DNA from: Thozetella sp. PMI_491 | Taxonomy: Eukaryota; Ascomycota; Sordariomycetes; Chaetosphaeriales; Chaetosphaeriaceae | NCBI GenBank assembly: GCA_021432635.1 | Contig: MU270054.1 | Span: 1 to 64,000 of the forward strand | Direction of reading: 5' to 3' | Length of the DNA stretch: 64,000 nt | Shown: positions 46,954-58,315 of the stretch, piece by piece | Position numbering within the stretch: the stretch's first letter is position 1 | Layout: each line of letters begins with the position of its first letter | Position numbers and translations under genes: made by a program | The notes under the pieces: generated by a model | Told to the model about the DNA's origin: nothing | Databases searched by the model: none | Seen by the model: only the letters and a program-made list of their open reading frames with translations

Positions 46954-48354
46954 ATGTCTCTACACTCTCGTGTCAAGAAGCAGCCAATGCCGCAAACGCT
47001 TCAGGTAACTGCAACAAAGCACCCCGCCTCTTGATTTGGTCAGCACAGTTCAAAAAATAACTGACGCTGAATACAGACTCCGTTGCTTAACGGAAATGAC
47101 CAACCTTCAACGGGCTCTGAGTGGAAGCTCTTGGGATGGGAAGAATTGCGTATTTTCCCTACTTCTTCCCCTTTCCCCTTTTCCATGCTACTAACCACCG
47201 CTCGTAGCTCCCTGGCGCAGGTGATTCGTCTCCTGTCCGGATACCTAAGTTTCAAGGCTGACAGCTAGTGTAGAGACAATGAGTACATATTATCAAGTTA
47301 TCAGTATGGACCCTTCCACCTCTTGAGAAGCTATTCGCGCCGCTCATGATGCACCAGGCCTACATCAAATTCGTTCAGTGCCAGTTTTCGTGGCGTCTTT
47401 GCCATTCACAATGAGACCGGTGAGTCCTCCACCTCCATTGCTACGACCGACAAATACGTGTGTCTAATGTAGATGACATAGTCAATATCCACTCCCATCT
47501 CGAGGGAGCTCTGTTTTTCATCGGCCTCTTGGCATACTTTTTCCAGCACCTCGAATCTTGGAGCCCAGGCATAGAAAGAGCCGATGTCGCGGTCTTCAGT
47601 CTGTACTTCTTTGGCGTGTCTATGTGCCTACTTTTATCAGCTACGTAGGTCATTTACACTGCATATTGAAAAATTTGTTCAAGCTCACTTTGCAGCTATC
47701 ATACTCTCCAGAACCACAGCCCTAGAGTGGCGGCATTCGGCAACCAGTTAGACTACCTGGGGGTCATCTTCTTCATGTGGGGTGCTTGCATACCTCAGAT
47801 CTACTACGGCTTCTGGGAAAATCCGGGGCTTTGCAGATTCTACTGGACAACGGTGCGTACTGGCAGGATGTATCTGAGTTTCGGAAGTAGTTAACCCTTG
47901 CTTTCCCGTCCAGTCTACATTGCTTTGTCTTGGCTCAGCAGGCGTCACGGTTCATCCCAAATTCCGGACGCCTGCTTATCGGACACGAAGGGCCATCATG
48001 TATACCTCGCTCGGCCTCACAGCAATTGTTTATGTTCTACACGGCATCCTTCTTCATGGCTGGCAAGTTCAGAATTTGCGGATGAGCCTGATGTGGGAAC
48101 TGTTGACTGCTTCTCTTTTTATTCTTGGCGCGACCCTATATGCCTTACGAGTATGCTTCCCTTTCCACCACCCTAACACACCTTGTTTGCGCACTCTAAC
48201 CGCTGTGCTCAAGATACCTGAGAGATGGTATCCTCTCCGCTTCGATGTCTGTGGCGCAAGCCATCAGATTTTTCACTTCATGGTATTGTTCGGTGGCCTG
48301 GCTCATACGATGGGACTTGTAAAAGCATGTATGCATGTTCATGGCTATTCGTGA
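46954..48354 (+). CDS. PAQR/Izh (HlyIII-type) seven-helix membrane protein
   Basis: Nine exons: 46,954-47,004, 47,077-47,149, 47,208-47,220 (13 nt), 47,274-47,303, 47,358-47,419, 47,473-47,644, 47,696-47,852, 47,914-48,150 and 48,214-48,354, giving 311 aa. Every joint is GT-AG and restores family sequence: LLGWEEL-PPWR-RDNEYILSSY-QPTSNSF, then FAIHNET-DDIVNIHSHLEG. Family landmarks are the HSHLEG stretch (83-88), SATYH, DYLGV and the C-terminal SHQIFHFMVLFGGLAH, whose histidines with the SATYH histidine bind zinc in adiponectin-receptor structures. Yeast Izh proteins act in zinc and sterol homeostasis; adiponectin receptors are ceramidases. Seven hydrophobic segments fit. Its precise role here is inference. 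The 13-nt exon makes automatic annotation likely to fail. Confidence 0.9.
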
Positions 48355-49137
48355 TCTAGAAATGACAGACATATAAAACCACGGAAATCTCTGTAATCAT
48401 CTTCTCGTCGTATCCCACCTCCGTTGATCTAGAAGGTCAACTAGACGAGAAGTTTGATACAAGATGATGACAGAACACATTTGCGGACAGACCCCTACCC
48501 CTGCACAGGCTAAGATGACCTCTACCCCTGTGTATAGCTAGCAGATCCTCTAGACACTCAATAGATCCTTTATCGCCCCCTTCACAGTACGTTCTGGGCA
48601 GCAGCATTGTACCACTTTAAGTGTAGAAGTTAGCGTAGAGCCAGTACTAATACAATATTATATTAAAAGAAAAGTGCCTAATATATGACGCGGCTGAATG
48701 ATAGACAAAGCAATTAAAATGTATTCATTGGTTGGCTCAACAGAGTCGTGTTGTAACCATCTGACAAAGCATCGGTCGACTCGACCGTCGGCTCCTGTGC
48801 GACCAAGGCGAAATTCCATGGGTTCTAGAGACAGACGGTCGACAATTAGCTCCACATGTATTTCCCAAGAAGAGCTGGAGCAGTTGGAAGCGCAAAGGAA
48901 ACCATATAATGGAATTGTTCCCGGTAGACCGTGGATGGAGGCATATCCAACTCACAACTTAAGGGCAATTCTCGAGGATACGGGACCGGGAGAGGCAGAC
49001 GGGTACTTCATTTCTGTCGAGAACCGGGAGCTTCCATACAAGACTTAGGTTCTTATTCTACATAAAGAAGAAGGTACATCTCGCAAAATACTAAAATCAT
49101 GAAAGCCTCTCGCTTGTGTGTACTAAGATAGTAGAAT
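48355..49137. other. Spacer between the PAQR gene and the TPR-CHAT relic
   Basis: The part 48,590-48,720 is AT-rich, like decayed repeat. A plus-strand ATG frame at 48,698-49,048 is listed separately as doubtful. Nothing else is supported. Confidence 0.4.
48698..49048 (+). CDS. Doubtful small protein (116 aa)
   Basis: An ATG-started frame of 116 codons. The second half reads as plausible soluble protein (QEELEQLEAQRKPYNG, then WMEAYPTHNLRAILED, EADGYFISVENRELPY), the first half is basic and nondescript. No domain, signal or intron evidence. It lies in a gap between a complete gene and a pseudogene, so it may itself be a remnant or chance frame. Confidence 0.28.
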   Translation: MIDKAIKMYSLVGSTESCCNHLTKHRSTRPSAPVRPRRNSMGSRDRRSTISSTCISQEELEQLEAQRKPYNGIVPGRPWMEAYPTHNLRAILEDTGPGEADGYFISVENRELPYKT

Positions 49138-51138
49138 CTACTGACCGGAATCTATGCGATGCAGTCTTACGTAGTCACTCTTCGAGTAAAAAGACGGGAA
49201 CTGAACTCTGCCAGAGTCCTTGTCCGGAGATGTGGGTGGCAATGGGTTGGTGACAGCTTGGTCCTGAAGACGAGAATGAATCATCGACCGAATGGGCAAA
49301 CTGTATGACGACATGACTCTATCGAGCACCGAGGTAGCAGGGAGTCCATCGGTCACATACGACCCGACCGCGTGGAGAGGAAATCTCCTCAGAGGGCCGG
49401 TTGGAATCCACCAAACATGTGGCCACTCCTGGGCGGTCGAGTCATCAGACATGGTGGAGTGAGCCAATCCAAGAGCGTCCAGAATCTGTCTCAGGGCGGT
49501 GTCCCACAGCCCCTAGAGAGCGCGTGGGTTGCCCAAGGATTGCCGCTATATTATTTCCTCGATATCGCGGATGTTAAGGAACCGCAGATTCCAAATTTTG
49601 TGCTTCTCAACAAGTAGTGTATCGCACCGGTACTTGCTGACGTTGATGACTACGATAGGGCCGCAGCTTGTGGCACCATGCACTTCCTCATCGGTGGGGG
49701 GAAGAGGAAGTTTTAGAATCCAGGCTGCTCGCGAATCTCAGTAAGCAAGAGGTTAAGTTCTCGACTCGCCGCGTACCGTCTGCTAGCACGAGCTTCCCAA
49801 GACAATAACTCTGTCTCGAGTCCCGCAAAACCGGGCAAATCTAGCTCTTGACAGAGAAGCGTATATTTCGCTTCTAGGTCTGGGTGCTTCGCTCGGAGGC
49901 TAAAGGAGTCAGTGCGCAGCCTGTGCAGAGATTCTGCGAGGACGTCACGCCCTTGCTCCAGCAGACGCAGGCATGCGTGTGGGCTTGCCCCCGCATTCAG
50001 GGCAACAGCTGCTGCGTCGGAAGCCAGGCTAGAGTTCTGTCCGATCAGCTCCTGCTTGTCCGAGTTCTCGAGGGACTGAAGCATCATGGTTGGAATGAGA
50101 TGCAGGGCGGCGCTTGCTGCACGGTAAGCTTCCTTCCAGTCCAATACAGCTGCACAGAGCCGGACTGCGTTTCTGCCGGCTCTGATGCGGGTGCGTGGGT
50201 AAGAATTGGGTTGATGCAAGGCAGATAGACAGAGAGAGGTCGCTTCGGCAAGCTCGGGCTTCGATTTCGTTTCCTCGCATCGGCGCTCCAGGCGAAGTCC
50301 AAGGTGCAACCTCCATGCTGCAACATGAGGGTGGTTTTCATGTGCTACAGAAAGACACTCTCACTGGGTCGCGATGGCGTCTTCTAGGTCACTCATGTCG
50401 CCTAGCCTCATGAATCTCTCTTCCAGCATGAAACCGATATTTTTCAGCCCGATGGAGAGATTGTTCGATTGAATGGGGTTATTCAGGTTGTCTTTCCGCG
50501 TCATTCGGATGGAATCTCGCGCAATTCGGATCGCTTCTTCTAGGTCCCCCAAGTCCCTTGTAGTTCTGTATCTGGTGAACAACGCGGTACCAAGAGATCC
50601 CAGAGAATTTGCACGCCGGTTCTCTTCTGCCTCCGAAGTGACAACACTGTCGCTAGCTTCCTGAAGTGCTCGGATGGCGTTGGCGAGGTTGGCAGCTTTT
50701 CTCGCTCTATCGTATCTCCACAGAAGCTGGGCCCCAAATTGGTATAGTAGCTCTGCTCGCTCTTAATTTCTGTTGCGAAAGTTGTTCGTTATTTCCTTTC
50801 CTTCTTCTAGTGCCCGGATGCCCTGCTTGAGATCCGCCAAAGACCCCGTCCTCAGATATCTGTGTCCGAGGTGGACCCCGAAAGAATGAAGCCACTCAGC
50901 CCTTTTCGGGTCCGTTCTGCGTGTGGAATTGATAGAGTCGCAAGAGCCGGATTGCAGAATCCAAATCGGCTATTTCACCAGTTCTGGAATATCTCATCTC
51001 CTTCCGCAGGCCTAGGTCGCGTACTCGCCGCCCGCGAGAGGGACCACCGCAGCCAACGGTGGGTGTGGATGGTGCAGGTCCCAAGCTCGTGGTGCCGGGA
51101 TATGTAGAGTAGCTCAGGAAGCCCATACGGCGCTTCAA
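49138..51138 (-). pseudogene. TPR-CHAT protein relic
   Basis: Minus-strand sequence clearly derived from a fungal TPR-CHAT protein. TPR-like pieces occur in the order RYSRTGEIADLDSAIRLL, HSFGVHLGHRYLRTGSLADL, RYRTTRDLGDLEEAIRIA and RFMRLGDMSDLEDAIAT. A conserved linker follows (LDWKEAYRAASAALHLIP, then ACLRLLEQGRDVLAESLHRL), then the caspase-like CHAT domain (GPIVVINVSKYRCDTLLVE; WWIPTGPLRRFPLHAVG). The frame is broken by stops at 50,763-50,765, 50,361-50,363, 49,713-49,715, 49,546-49,548 and 49,513-49,515, and by frameshifts near 50,890 and 49,695. The first piece has no convincing start. CHAT proteases act in non-self recognition and cell death pathways in other lineages. The number of lesions argues against introns. 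Confidence 0.85.
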
Positions 51139-51363
51139 AGGTAGCTAAGCACCATAAAAAACAGGTAGCTATTTATAACTAAAGCTGGGATTCCTTAGAA
51201 AACTTCATATCCTATTAAAATAGATCTAACGTCTCTGGATATATTAATACACTGCACTACGCAGGTATCTATGACACGAGATCCGAGCATTGCCAATCAG
51301 ACATTCATGTCCCCGCTCCGTTCTCGGAAGCCTGTGCTCCCATTATGTTCTTAACAAGAATAA

Positions 51364-53285
51364 TTAGGTGCCACTGTTCCCATTCTGTTGATTAAAAATA
51401 ATGTCTCTAATCTCGCTGGAAATAGCTCTGTTACTGCTCTCGATAGCGAGCATATGTTCCTTGACGTAACTCAGGAAACAGTTAAGAGCCGTGTCACACT
51501 CCTCGTTGCATTGGAGCTCCTTGATGTGCTGTAGTCTCCTGTCAGTGCATCTAAGACAATAGAGCTGAATTTTGGCGAACTCACGGAAATGACCGTCTTC
51601 TTGATTTTCCCTTTTTGCCGGGGTTTGATCCCACGAATTCTAGACACCAAGGCACGTTTGCTGAAGAAGGTGTCCTCAACGACCTTTGCTTCAAAGAGCC
51701 GCGCCGTCGTTCTCTCTTCCCGTTTCAGGCGAAATGCTTCCAAGTGGCTGTAGTTAAGCAAAAACCAGGTTATGAATTCGAGGTACAAACATCCGAGGCA
51801 CCATACATCCCATTGAGGAGACGCATTCTTTTCTCCCAGGTCCTTCTCTGGCGGTCGATAAGTAAGCGTGTGACGAATCGTCTCGGTTGGAATGTTCCCG
51901 TCCTTCTGGACCGTTTGAGACAGCCCAAAATCAGCGAGTTTTAGCTTATAGTAAGAGGTTTCCCCGCCGTGTATCTCAGGGAAAGCTAGTATGTTCTCGG
52001 GTTTGATGTCCAAATGAATCTGCGGCTGCCAACCAACTTGGTTGGATGCAGGCTGGTGGGGCCCATGTATCCAAGCGAGGCCATCCGCGATTCCTCTACA
52101 CTGCTCCTGGACCCAGTATTGAGAGAAGCAGATTGGATAGTACCGACCAGGACCGCGGATTGGCTCTTTCGTCTTCCATAGGTCTTCTAGGCTGCCGCCG
52201 TCGGCCCACGGCAGTAACAGACACGGCAGACCTCGGTGTTTAAAGGCTGCAAGAAGAGGCACTATGTGATTGTGAGGGCCCCCAAGCCTCCGGTTTGCAA
52301 AAATCTCCCTCTTAAAAGTTGGGTCAGACAGAATTGGGCCGGCTTTGATAATCTTCAAGGCAAAGGCTTTAGAAATTTGTCCCTGGAAAGTGGTACCAAA
52401 ATATAATCAGCCAATCTAGGTCCCTTTGAGAAGATTGGTGCGTAAAGTACTCACTAGCTCATGATGATCCGGATGGATTTCAACCCTCTTGATCTCGGAA
52501 ACAAGGCCTTGTTGTTTATTAGCTCCAATCCCAGGATCTTCCATAGTATCCTCTGGGCTGTCCAATTTCGTCCAGGGCAGTGTGACTTCATTTCTAAACT
52601 CTGTCCATTGAGGATTGCCTTCGTTGTCTGGCACCGGCCTAGCATTGTCGCTGAGGGTATAACTTTTGAAGTATGGTGACCGCATCTGCCATTGTAGCTC
52701 GAAGAATAATTCTTTATCTCGCGTCGTCCAAGATTTAGTGAAGGCAGGGAGTCCCGAGTCGCCGCGTAGTATGTTGCTGTCACATATTGTATCCTCCCTG
52801 CTGCATCTGTAGAAGGTTTCAATTTCGTCTTCCTTCGATAGAAATACCAGCGCCGTAAATATCAGTCTGGTACCAGTGCAAAGGATGCCCTCACAGACAG
52901 AGCACTTGTTATCAAGGGTAATGTCAGGAGCAATATGCATTGCCATGTCGGTCACATGATCTCCGTCGATGCTGTCCCAATAAGAGCCTCCCTCGGCGCC
53001 AGCTGCCTTCCTGCCCTCTTGCTTAGTCTGTAACACTTGCAAGAGAGAAGAGACAGCTTCGAAGCTAAGGATTTCCAGTATTTTCCCGCGTGGTATAAAG
53101 CAGTTGCGATTGTCGGTAAGGTCCTTCTGCGAAGCATCTTGGAGAGCAGACCGCAACCTGTCTCTGATGGCCTCGGCGTGGCAATGGCATACCGACTCAA
53201 TGCATTGACAAGACCAGTCCTGATTAGGTGTCCCTGCTCTCCCTGCCATCCCTGTTATTCCTGCAGTCTGTACTGCTTGCTCCAT
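51364..53285 (-). CDS. Divergent protein kinase with a unique N-terminal half
   Basis: Three exons: 53,285-52,455, 52,382-51,585 and 51,528-51,364, about 597 aa. I chose ATG 53,285 since the frame upstream (to 53,375) has none; a further 5' exon cannot be excluded. The kinase domain starts at the second exon: FALKII with Lys287, catalytic HLDIKPEN (400-407) in place of the usual HRDLKPEN, DFG at 428-430 and WDVWCLG. The glycine loop is degenerate (ELGQISKAFALK). The Lys and both Asp residues remain, so activity is possible. The N-terminal half (1-277) is Cys-rich in parts (WSCQCIESVCHCHAEAI; NKCSVCEGILCTG) and matches no domain I know. It lies next to the TPR-CHAT relic, same strand. Confidence 0.82.
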
Positions 53286-54645
53286 CTGCTGTAGACGAGG
53301 CCGGTAAAATCGCGTATCTACACGCGCAGCAGGAGTCGAGGGGATAAATGTGATGACATCTTCTCTATTTCCCAAGTATTCTTATGAATACCGTGGGATG
53401 ATCTTAATAATTTGCACACCTTTCGCTTCGGCGTGCGAGCCTTTCAATCCAGCCGGCTCCGCCAGGCTGGGGGCGATAGAGCGCGGCCGAAAGGCTGAAC
53501 CTGATGCAATACTCTTCTGCAACAATTGACCTGGCTGAGAAACATTGCTTCTGCTCGCTGGATGCGGCCCGGGCCTCATGCGAGTCCTGTGCCGCGGATT
53601 TTATACAGCGACGGGCCACATTGAGGAGTGGCGGTCAAGAAATGGGACACTAGGAGAGCCCTCCTTCAGCTCTCGACGCAGCCTTACTTTCCTATTTTGA
53701 TGATGGCTACTACGCTATCGCTTCATTGGCGGCTCAGTTTGCACTCGTATTTCCCCAAACGCAATGGCTGGCGCCATGTGACAATGAGAGAATTATTTTG
53801 CGAGTGGGATTTCGCCCCCGCAACGAGAACTAGTTGTATATGTACACCGCGGATGTTCGGACACCGTATGATCGGCACGATCGAGTCTTCTTCGCTGGAG
53901 ACAATACGCCCCCATTGCAATTTGTAGCACCAAGGAACCTGTGCTGCTATCGAGGTGAAGACATTCGCGGGGTTCCCTACCACCCTTGTATAGCTTGGCT
54001 GCTGGTTACCGGGAGACGATAAAGCCGGTCTAGGTCCCTCCCGCGAGGCAAGGCACGGGGATTATCGTCAGGGCTATTCAATCAAGTACCTCATCTTGCA
54101 CAGCCGGTACGGCTGGATTGCGCAGACCCTTTGCATGGAGCATCAGCGCCTCCTCAGACCGAATATGTGTGGAGGCTTGTTTGGGGCACTCCATGGGCAC
54201 ACCCTCTTTGCACTCGGCCACCAATAACCACAGGCATTCAGCTCTTGGTGGGATTGCAGGTATTGTCCCAATTTGCCGCCTCTTTCCGTCGCAAGGAAAG
54301 CCACCGAATGCTCATTCAGTGGTCCTTATCAATGACCAATGCCCACCTATGATTTTTCGAATCACCTATGATCGTTGGAGGAACATGTACATACCATCCC
54401 TCGTCTAATAATGGCGTATGCCACCATCCGCATCCAGCATGCAGGCTTTCGTTGCCCGCCTACGGAGGAGTACAGGGAGTCGGCTGGCCCCCGACACCAG
54501 CCGGACCCCTTTCCCCTCTCTTTTCCTTTAATTCAGGCGGTCGGCCATTTGGCGTAGCCCGAGCTCTTCTCTTCTTCAAGCTCGTCTTTTTGCCACCCAT
54601 GGCCAAAGTATCTCTTGACTGAATTCTGTCTATATACCTTATATA
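53286..54645. other. Spacer upstream of the kinase gene
   Basis: The minus frame at 53,404-53,619 ends with a GTGTGC donor that could splice in phase to 53,364, extending the kinase upstream, but it has no ATG, so I left it out. Frames at 53,628-53,927, 54,118-54,408 and 54,368-54,622 (plus) show no domains. Confidence 0.4.
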
Positions 54646-55003
54646 ATGGTGTTTTCTTGGCCAAGGTACCCACCCCGCTATAGGACCTCCCGTCGTGGGG
54701 CCGTGTCACCCTCATCGACCAATTCTAGCTCGTCAACTGGGTCCTCCCAGGATGCCAGCCCTTACTCGAAACAGGTCATCGCCGGAAGCTATATTGACCG
54801 CTATGAGCTAGAACACCTCTTAAAACGGATATTTGGTCGCCATTATACATTCAGTGTTCGTTCAACGTGCTCAGCTCCTTTTTTACGATAAATAACGCAT
54901 CTAATAATCTTAGATGAAATCGAACAAGTATATTGTGTCGGCCAGTCGCCCCCTGACAGAGTACGAAATCATGACATGCTCTGTCACACACTACAGCGCT
55001 TAA
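54646..55003 (+). CDS. Possible small protein or gene fragment
   Basis: ATG at 54,646, an exon to 54,855 and a second from 54,914 (GT-AG intron, phase 0), ending at a stop near 55,003: about 99 aa. The part ELEHLLKRIFGRHYTF joined to MKSNKYIVSASRPLTEYEI looks like a folded domain, whereas the start is Ser-rich and the last residues are unconvincing. It may be the 5' end of a longer, decayed gene. Family unknown. Confidence 0.35.
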
Positions 55004-56465
55004 ACCAAGCACAATACTGCTACTGTTTTGATGTCTTTGAGAAGCATTGCTCTACTTGCTTTGGCGTTTTGGGCAGTTGGCGTACGGTTGCCCTATCTGA
55101 TGGGGTGGCTGCCACTATGGAGAAGATTGTTCACGTTAAGTCTATTGTAGCAAATGATACCACATTAATTATGGCAAGGCGACGTAGAAGAAATTTAAGT
55201 AATTTGACTGATGCTAGCAAGTTCTATACGCTGCGCGATAAACCATCTCTATCCCCCACCTCTAACTTAATAGCAGTTCAATTTCAGAGACCCGTCAGCT
55301 TATCAAGTCGATCAATCTCAGCGCGCTCGAATGCCTGATGCACGATCTCCTTCTCCTCCTAAGTAGCAAAAAGTAAGAATGCAGAATACTACAATTATGG
55401 GTGGGCTCACTGACATTGGTGAGTGGCCGTGGTAGCCCTAGATCTAGACCACGGTTGTTGGACGCCTGACGGAACTTCGTTAGCACCAGCATTCAACAAG
55501 TTCGGAGGACTTCAGGTAGAGCATGGAAACTTGCCTTTATCTTGATAACCCTGCGGTTAAAGTTGAATGGCTCCTTTTCAAGAGTCTTGATTAGGACTTC
55601 TTGGTTCGCATAACGGTGCTCGAAGGTATCCGTAACCTTGAAGTCATTTTGCTGCGCCATGTCGCCGTGTGAACTGTTCAACCCGGGTATCCAATCAACA
55701 AGTTTATAGGCCCAATGCCTTGAGTTTGACTTTTTCATGAATAAACGGCGCGTAGCCTGGACCTGAGATGCTGAGAAGAAGTATGGCTTTTTGTAAATGG
55801 TCTCAGAGGAAAATAGATGAAGTTGAGCCGCTTAGCTGCGCCGAGTACGGGTGGCTCCGTGACTGCAAATTTTCGGTGAGTTAGACTTTCGGAGGCAACC
55901 CTTCACTAATTTCACAGTTTGGCGAGGTCAAGCTGTCAACCTTACCATTCTCCCCAACTTGAAGTGTGGCGATGCTATCTAGGGCATGCAGGGGGGGCCG
56001 GGGACAGGAAAGCCCTCTGGTAGACGTGACACTCCCTCTCAGCGGAGGCCACTGCCTAGCTGGGCAAAGCCAAGTGCCCCTCTTGTATGGAGTAAGGCAG
56101 GCTCCGGACCCAGACACAAGGTGCATTCAAGGCAGACCGTATGCATGCAGATGGTAGGATCGTGTAGTCGGCAAAGCAGCTATTGGCGGCGTCGTTATCA
56201 CCACTGCGGCCCAAGTGAAGTTTTGCTGTTCTAATGCGCACTCGGCAGGGTGTACTGCATATGCAATTGGCCTGAGAAATGCCACCTTTGGCTTGCAGCA
56301 TTGCCCATGCATAGCCACCTCGTTCCGATTCGCAACTTGCCTCAGATAATGGACGGGACCCAGGCGATATTGACTATAGCACTTGAGGGAACTACCAACC
56401 AGGAGCCTCTTGAGAGGTAGCCTGCAGCGCGCCCCGAACTGCACATTTCATGTGTGGGAGCCTTG
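55004..56465. other. Spacer, possibly holding gene remnants
   Basis: AT-rich at the start. A minus-strand ATG frame at 55,493-55,738 (81 aa; TDTFEHRYANQEVLIKTLEK) looks partly protein-like but has no supported extension. Plus frame 54,976-55,338 has no domain. Otherwise nothing is seen. Confidence 0.35.
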
Positions 56466-58315
56466 ATGAATGTTAAGTTGTTTAAATCCCTCTATCTGAG
56501 CGATTGGGAAGGGAGACCCCTCACGAATCGAGTCTGCTGTGCCCGCTACAATGTCAATATGGAATGGCTAAATCAGACTTGCGAATTCCAGGACCAGGAT
56601 CTCGAGCTTCTGCATTTCTATCCTGAGCAACTACAATCGCTTCCAATAGAGACACTCAGGCTCTGGGAGGAGAACGATGTGAGTAACCTGCGATGTCGTC
56701 TACTTTCTTTGTGGTGATATTAATAAAGTTTTGCCCTTAGGGAACGGTACGCTACGAATCAGAATATCACCGTTCCGAGGACCAGTTTCTTAAGTGGACA
56801 GAAACAGTAAGATGAGCTGGGCTAGCACTTTTCAAAACATCTAGGTTACTATTTGCTGATATTTATGAAGCTTTATCCTACCCCGAAGAGCGCTTCTGGG
56901 GGGAGCTTAGTTTTTGTCATGCATCTCCGGGCAAACAGCCATCAGTCCGGTGGGAAGGGAAATACTAAAGCAATGTCGTTGCCATGTGCACCGAGCCTAT
57001 TCCAACACAGCTCTAAGAAGCTCTTCCAGCACAGGTCCCTCTGCAGCTTAGTGAAGGAAAACTCTACAGCCATATTTAATAATAGATCTGTGGAATGGAA
57101 AGACAAGCCGTCCTGGGGGAAATCTCTCGGTACGAGACCCTACGCTAAGTTTCAGATCGGAGGTTGAGGATGGCCAACATTCATTGTTATTTGTTGCTCC
57201 GGAATATTGACTAAGATCCGCAGTTTACCACTGCAAATCAGATACGGCATCGCCTACTGGACCCGATGACATTGTCCTATCGGTAACATCCTTCCCCCAG
57301 GTCTCTACCACATTCGCGGTCATGTACGGTTGTGACACAGTTACAAGGAAGCTGGCCCAGATATACCTGAAGTTAATCAAGAAGCTGGGCGAGCTTTCGC
57401 ATCCGTTACTCCTCCCGGTCCTCTTTGCCGAGTTGGAGCGCAAGCGTCTCTTCAATCTGATGGAGCGAGAGAAGACGAAACTGAACCAAAGAATATTGGA
57501 AATGGAAACCAAGCTTAATGGGGACGTAAAGAGTAGTAAAAAGGAAGAAAAGGAGGAAGATGCCGAAGGTGATGTCGCCATGAAAGACTGCGAGTCCACA
57601 AAGCTGTGGATTGCGGTTAGTTCGCTGAAGAATGGCCTGGAGAGTCTAATGGTTCAACTGATAAACATTCTCGAACATTCAAAGACTCTCTCCGAGACTA
57701 TGTTCTCCTCAGACCAAGGAGAGTCAGAAAGCCACGCGAAAAAGCGCGCTGTTGGGAATATGATGGAGGCAAGATTGGGTGAGATGGTTGCGGAGTTTAA
57801 GAGCAAGATACTAAGCTACGAAACCTTACTTGGAGGTATGTCAATGGCGGCCCAAATGGTAAGTTGCTTTTCATACCTACCTGGTTTGCAAAACGTTTAA
57901 CTGAGGGGCGAGCATTCAGGAATGGAACTATTATGCAAGGAGAGATACGAGGGCAAACATCATCATCGCCAGTGCTACAAAGAGAGACAGCAGCCAGATG
58001 AAGAATATCTCGCTATTGGGAATGATATTTCTGCCCGGGACATTCCTCGCCGTAAGTGCCTAGCTATGTTATAGCGGTTGGCCTAAAGGAGTAAACCATT
58101 GATCGGATCCACAGACTCTATTCTCTATGGGATTCTTTGATTGGTCGTCCTCGGAAGACAATCGAGTAGTCTCGCCTTGGATAGCCCTTTACGTCATTCC
58201 TACGAGCCTTTTAACAGCGTTGGCAATATGGCGGTGGAAGAGATGGACCGTGGAGGAAGAAGAGAATATTCGGCAAGAGGTTAAAGAAGCGCTGAGCAAG
58301 GATGACATGGTGTGA
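56466..58315 (+). CDS. CorA-like divalent-cation transporter (fungal type), model uncertain
   Basis: The C-terminal half is secure: exons 57,224-57,858, 57,920-58,051 and 58,115-58,315. It contains a coiled-coil (LKLIKKLGELSHPLL, then AELERKRLFNLMEREK), the motif ARRDTRANIIIASATKRDSS, the first membrane helix SLLGMIFLPGTFLATLFSM and a second (PWIALYVIPTSLLTALAIW). This is the layout of fungal CorA-like/ZntB-type proteins, whose pore motif is usually GMN; it is not seen here, so transport is uncertain. The N-terminal half comprises 56,466-56,678 and 56,741-56,806, then a good frame from 56,846 (ADIYEALSYPEERFWGELSF) that does not splice in phase and meets a TAA at about 56,965. It is either a gene with exons I could not place or a decaying copy. 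Confidence 0.6.

Noticed and set aside
53375-53619. A 5' extension of the kinase gene through a GTGTGC-donor intron
   Set aside because: Phases fit, but the upstream frame contains no ATG before a stop, so the start at 53,285 was preferred. A further upstream exon remains possible.
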